Source: UBA8514 sp034933685
GTDB lineage: Bacteria > Bacillota > Clostridia > Lachnospirales > Anaerotignaceae
DNA: 64,000 bases
Assembly: GCA_034933685.1 (NCBI GenBank)
Contig: JAYFNB010000005.1
Coordinates: 213,350-277,349, forward strand
Reading direction: 5' to 3'
Part shown: positions 62,242 to 64,000 of the stretch, piece after piece
Layout of the letters: each line of letters begins with the position of its first letter
Numbering within the stretch: position 1 is the first letter of the stretch
Translations under genes and position numbers: made by a program
The notes under the pieces: model-generated
Seen by the model: only the letters and a program-made list of their open reading frames with translations
Databases searched by the model: none
Told to the model about the DNA's origin: nothing

Positions 62242-62511
62242 TTAGATTCTATGCATACTGTCAAAAATAGCCTCATGCTGAAGCTTAATTTCAACACCTA
62301 TTTCACTGCCTAAATCCGCAAGACCTTGATGAACAGCCTCAAAAGGAACAGCACTGTTTTCCATGTCTACAATCATCATCATGTTAAAGTAGCCTTGTAC
62401 AATCGTTTGTGAAATATCAAGAATGTTAATGCCGTTTTCTGAAAGATAAACGCACACCTTTGCAATAATACCCACCTTGTCTTTTCCTAAAACAGTAATA
62501 ATACCATTCAT
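62242..62511 (-). CDS. ACT domain protein (UPF0237)
   Basis: 89 aa, a single ACT domain: ITVLGKDKVGIIAKVCVYLSENGINILD then MMMIVDME, the small-ligand (usually amino-acid) binding fold. RBS AGGAGG before ATG 62511. With the PFL-family gene downstream it forms a two-gene unit; in Streptococcus the pair is also adjacent. A sensor-effector relation is inferred, not shown. Confidence 0.93.
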   Translation of the reverse strand: MNGIITVLGKDKVGIIAKVCVYLSENGINILDISQTIVQGYFNMMMIVDMENSAVPFEAVHQGLADLGSEIGVEIKLQHEAIFDSMHRI

Positions 62512-62738
62512 TTTTTACTACCTCCTATTTTTAATAAACATTTGTTTAATTTGTACAATCTTTCTTACGTTACATTATACATAATGTTTAACATACCCGC
62601 AATAACAAAAACCTACAAAAAAACCTTTTTGTTTTCTCTTGGTGTGTTCATTTTGTTTAATAAATTAAAGTGATAAAGTATTATTTTTCCTTTCATACAT
62701 TTTATTTATTATTACATCACTAATTTGGCCAAGCTGTA

Positions 62739-62765
62739 ACTTTATGACATTTTTTTCATACTATA
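62739..62765 (+). promoter_or_regulatory. Sigma-K-type promoter of the bclB-like gene
   Basis: AC (62739-62740), 16-bp spacer, CATACTATA (62757-62765). The late mother-cell sigma-K consensus is AC-N16/17-CATANNNTA, so the match is complete. It lies about 23 bp before the start codon. A second copy of the region is at 63827-63853. Confidence 0.75.
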
Positions 62766-62787
62766 TATTAAGAAAGGAGGTGTGAAT

Positions 62788-63678
62788 ATGTATTATAACA
62801 ATATGTACGATGACTATAATTCAATATGCAGTCCAAATATATCATGCGATTGCGGAGGTTGCCATGACCACAGACCTAGTTGCTGTTACGGCCCTGTTGG
62901 TGCCACTGGTGCTACCGGCGCTACTGGTGCTACTGGTACCACTGGTGCCACTGGCGCTACCGGCGCTACTGGACCTACCGGGTCAACTGGCCCTACCGGC
63001 CCTACTGGTACCCCTGGTGCTACTGGAGCTACTGGTGCCACTGGTGCTACCGGTCCTACTGGCCCTACTGGCTTAACAGGAGATACTGGCGCTACCGGTC
63101 CTACTGGCCCTACTGGCTTAACAGGAGATACCGGTGCTACCGGCGCTACTGGCCCTGTTGGTGAGACAGGCCCTGAGGGAAATGGAGCAATTATCCCATT
63201 TTCATCGGGAGACCCGTTGGCAGTTACCGTTCTTGCTGGTGGATTAGTCGGTCTACCAGGATTAATAGGATTTGGAAATTCAACACAAGCTTTAGTAGCT
63301 TTAGGCGCAACAATAGACATCAGTGGATTAACTAATTTTTCATTTTCTATGCCTCGTGACGGTATTATAACGTCACTAGCTGTGTATCTTAGTGCAACTG
63401 CAGCTTTGACGCTGCTTACTTCTATGACATACACAGTTCAACTTTATAGCTCAGTAACTCCTGACGATGTTTTCAGCCCTGTACCAGGTGCCCTTGTTAA
63501 CATTGCAATACCAGGAACCATAGCTATTGGAGATGTTTTCAACGATATTGTTACAGGTCTTAACATTCTTGTAACTCAGGAAACCAGATTACTTCTTGTT
63601 GCCAGCGCAACAGGCGGCGGCCTTTCAGTTTTAGGAAGCGTTATTGGATATGTTAGTGCTGGATTAGGAATAAGCTAA
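62788..63678 (+). CDS. BclB-like exosporium collagen-like glycoprotein
   Basis: 296 aa. N-terminal Tyr/Asn/Cys-rich region (residues 1-36, CDCGGCHDH), then 33 Gly-X-Y triplets (about 35-133), mostly GAT and GPT, whose threonines are likely glycosylation sites. The C-terminal domain (about 138-296) runs from IPFSSGDPLAVTVLAGGLVG through FSMPRDGIITSLAVYLS to a hydrophobic end, matching the BclB C-terminal domain of exosporium proteins. ATG 62788 has AAGGAGG 7 nt ahead; the GTG at 62782 is in the RBS. Sigma-K-type promoter upstream, terminator downstream. Confidence 0.92.
   Translation: MYYNNMYDDYNSICSPNISCDCGGCHDHRPSCCYGPVGATGATGATGATGTTGATGATGATGPTGSTGPTGPTGTPGATGATGATGATGPTGPTGLTGDTGATGPTGPTGLTGDTGATGATGPVGETGPEGNGAIIPFSSGDPLAVTVLAGGLVGLPGLIGFGNSTQALVALGATIDISGLTNFSFSMPRDGIITSLAVYLSATAALTLLTSMTYTVQLYSSVTPDDVFSPVPGALVNIAIPGTIAIGDVFNDIVTGLNILVTQETRLLLVASATGGGLSVLGSVIGYVSAGLGIS
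63046..63135 (+). repeat. 45-bp tandem duplication inside the collagen-like region
   Basis: 63046-63090 and 63091-63135 are near-identical 45-bp units (15 codons, five triplets: ATG-PTG-PTG-LTG-DTG in single-letter amino acids). In-frame, so copy-number change would lengthen or shorten the stalk without breaking the gene. Confidence 0.85.
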
Positions 63679-63703
63679 ATTTAAGTAGGTAATGTTCTAT
63701 ATG

Positions 63704-63737
63704 TTCTCATGGCATCTCTAATAAGATGCCATGAGAA
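63704..63737 (+). terminator. Terminator of the bclB-like gene
   Basis: Perfect 14-bp stem TTCTCATGGCATCT / AGATGCCATGAGAA with a 6-nt loop, followed by TTTATTATTT. Confidence 0.92.
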
Positions 63738-63813
63738 TTTATTATTTATGAAGATAGTCCTAATTTCTTTATTTAATAACTGGTTTTCGTTTCAAATATT
63801 CTTTAATTAATTT

Positions 63814-63866
63814 TGACCAAGCCGTAACCTTATTATACTTTTCTCATACAATATATTATAAGAAAG
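63814..63866 (+). promoter_or_regulatory. Second copy of the bclB promoter region, without its RBS
   Basis: TTGACCAAGCCGTAACCTTA and the following bases align with 62725-62776 upstream of the bclB-like gene. The sigma-K-type AC-N16-CATACAATA is kept in the same phase (63827-63853), but the AGAAAGGAGG ribosome site has become AGAAAGACC. It is either a decayed duplicate or the promoter of a gene whose start lies further on. Confidence 0.65.
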
Positions 63867-63917
63867 ACCAACTATCAAAAGTCAATAGGTAAATGAAAAA
63901 ACATTTATGAATATCTA

Positions 63918-64000
63918 ATGATTTTTTATGCATCACAAAAAGACCTGCAAAAGCAAGTTCTTGAAAGATATGTAGTAGAGACTTATTACTCTAGTGGTGC
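63918..64000 (+). CDS. Possible start of an ORF running off the window
   Basis: ATG 63918 opens a frame that reaches the window end (27 full codons, including SQKDLQKQVLERYVVE). No good RBS precedes it, and no family is recognisable in so short a piece. It could be a real partial gene behind the duplicated sigma-K-type promoter, a remnant, or chance. Confidence 0.2.
   Translation, partial: MIFYASQKDLQKQVLERYVVETYYSSG

Noticed and set aside
62880..63180. CRISPR-like array
   Set aside because: The repeats are in-frame Gly-X-Y codons without spacers; no cas genes are present. The six hairpin elements are also dispersed, not arrayed.
62886..63434. Antisense ORF (182 aa) across the collagen-like region
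   Set aside because: GXY codon repeats keep the opposite frame open; there is no RBS and the product is a simple mirror repeat.

Overview
The window is A+T-rich, gene-dense, chromosomal Clostridia-type DNA. It carries endospore genes (spoIIE, an alpha/beta SASP, a BclB-like exosporium protein), an acyl-CoA dehydrogenase/EtfBA operon of the kind found in strict anaerobes, AGGAGG ribosome binding sites, and several GTG or TTG starts. A Lachnospirales/Anaerotignum-like spore-forming anaerobe fits best. That placement is inference from gene content; no rRNA is present to test it. About 65 protein genes, one tRNA (Phe), an FMN riboswitch, a CIRCE element and a family of six hairpin-rich repeats are supported. 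No phage, transposase, CRISPR array or toxin-antitoxin genes were seen.

Layout. 1-2.7 kb: dmpG (cut by the window edge), dmpF and an IclR regulator, an aldolase/acetaldehyde dehydrogenase module. 2.9-8.5 kb: lysS, greA, an unrecognised Rossmann-like gene, dusB and two tandem coaX paralogues. 8.7-15.8 kb: a small DUF6145-like gene, birA, argF, an FlK-like thioesterase, ftsH, hpt, tilS. 15.9-21.6 kb: spoIIE behind a promoter with a 21-bp spacer, a small charged AT-hook protein, a YheO-type regulator convergent with ridA, a MATE transporter, tRNA-Phe. 21.8-29.4 kb: a cell-wall amidase, the acd-etfB-etfA operon behind a roughly 290-nt leader, recU, queG and a divergent polysaccharide deacetylase. 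29.5-38.4 kb: a DUF1653 gene, thiI, a cysteine desulfurase, rsmE, prmA, an AlkD-like glycosylase, ribU under an FMN riboswitch, pckA, mtnN. 38.6-47.5 kb (plus strand): a C26 amidotransferase, MscS channel, DUF951, GH3 lipoprotein, proB, zinc-ribbon membrane protein, 5-formyl-THF cyclo-ligase, proA, SASP, ruvAB and a crotonase-family gene. 47.7-52 kb (minus): glnS and an SGNH/MBOAT surface O-acylation pair. 52.1-56.2 kb (plus): a DUF5721-like gene, htpG with CIRCE, an unknown coiled-coil protein. 56.3-62.5 kb (minus): a Cys-rich C_GCAxxG_C_C protein, RseC-like protein, tcdA, AI-2E transporter, pepD, and the PFL/ACT pair. 62.8 kb to the end: bclB-like gene with a sigma-K-type promoter that is duplicated downstream.

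How the parts work together. Several genes are under recognisable sporulation promoters: spoIIE (Spo0A-activated sigma-A type), SASP (sigma-G type) and bclB (sigma-K type). ThiI and the cysteine desulfurase form a tRNA 4-thiouridine pair; proB and proA form a proline pathway. The most unusual non-coding signal is the six-copy, roughly 150-bp modular hairpin element found between genes, next to gene 3' ends, in both orientations. The most unusual coding signals are the two coaX copies with different motif losses, and a crotonase lacking one catalytic glutamate.
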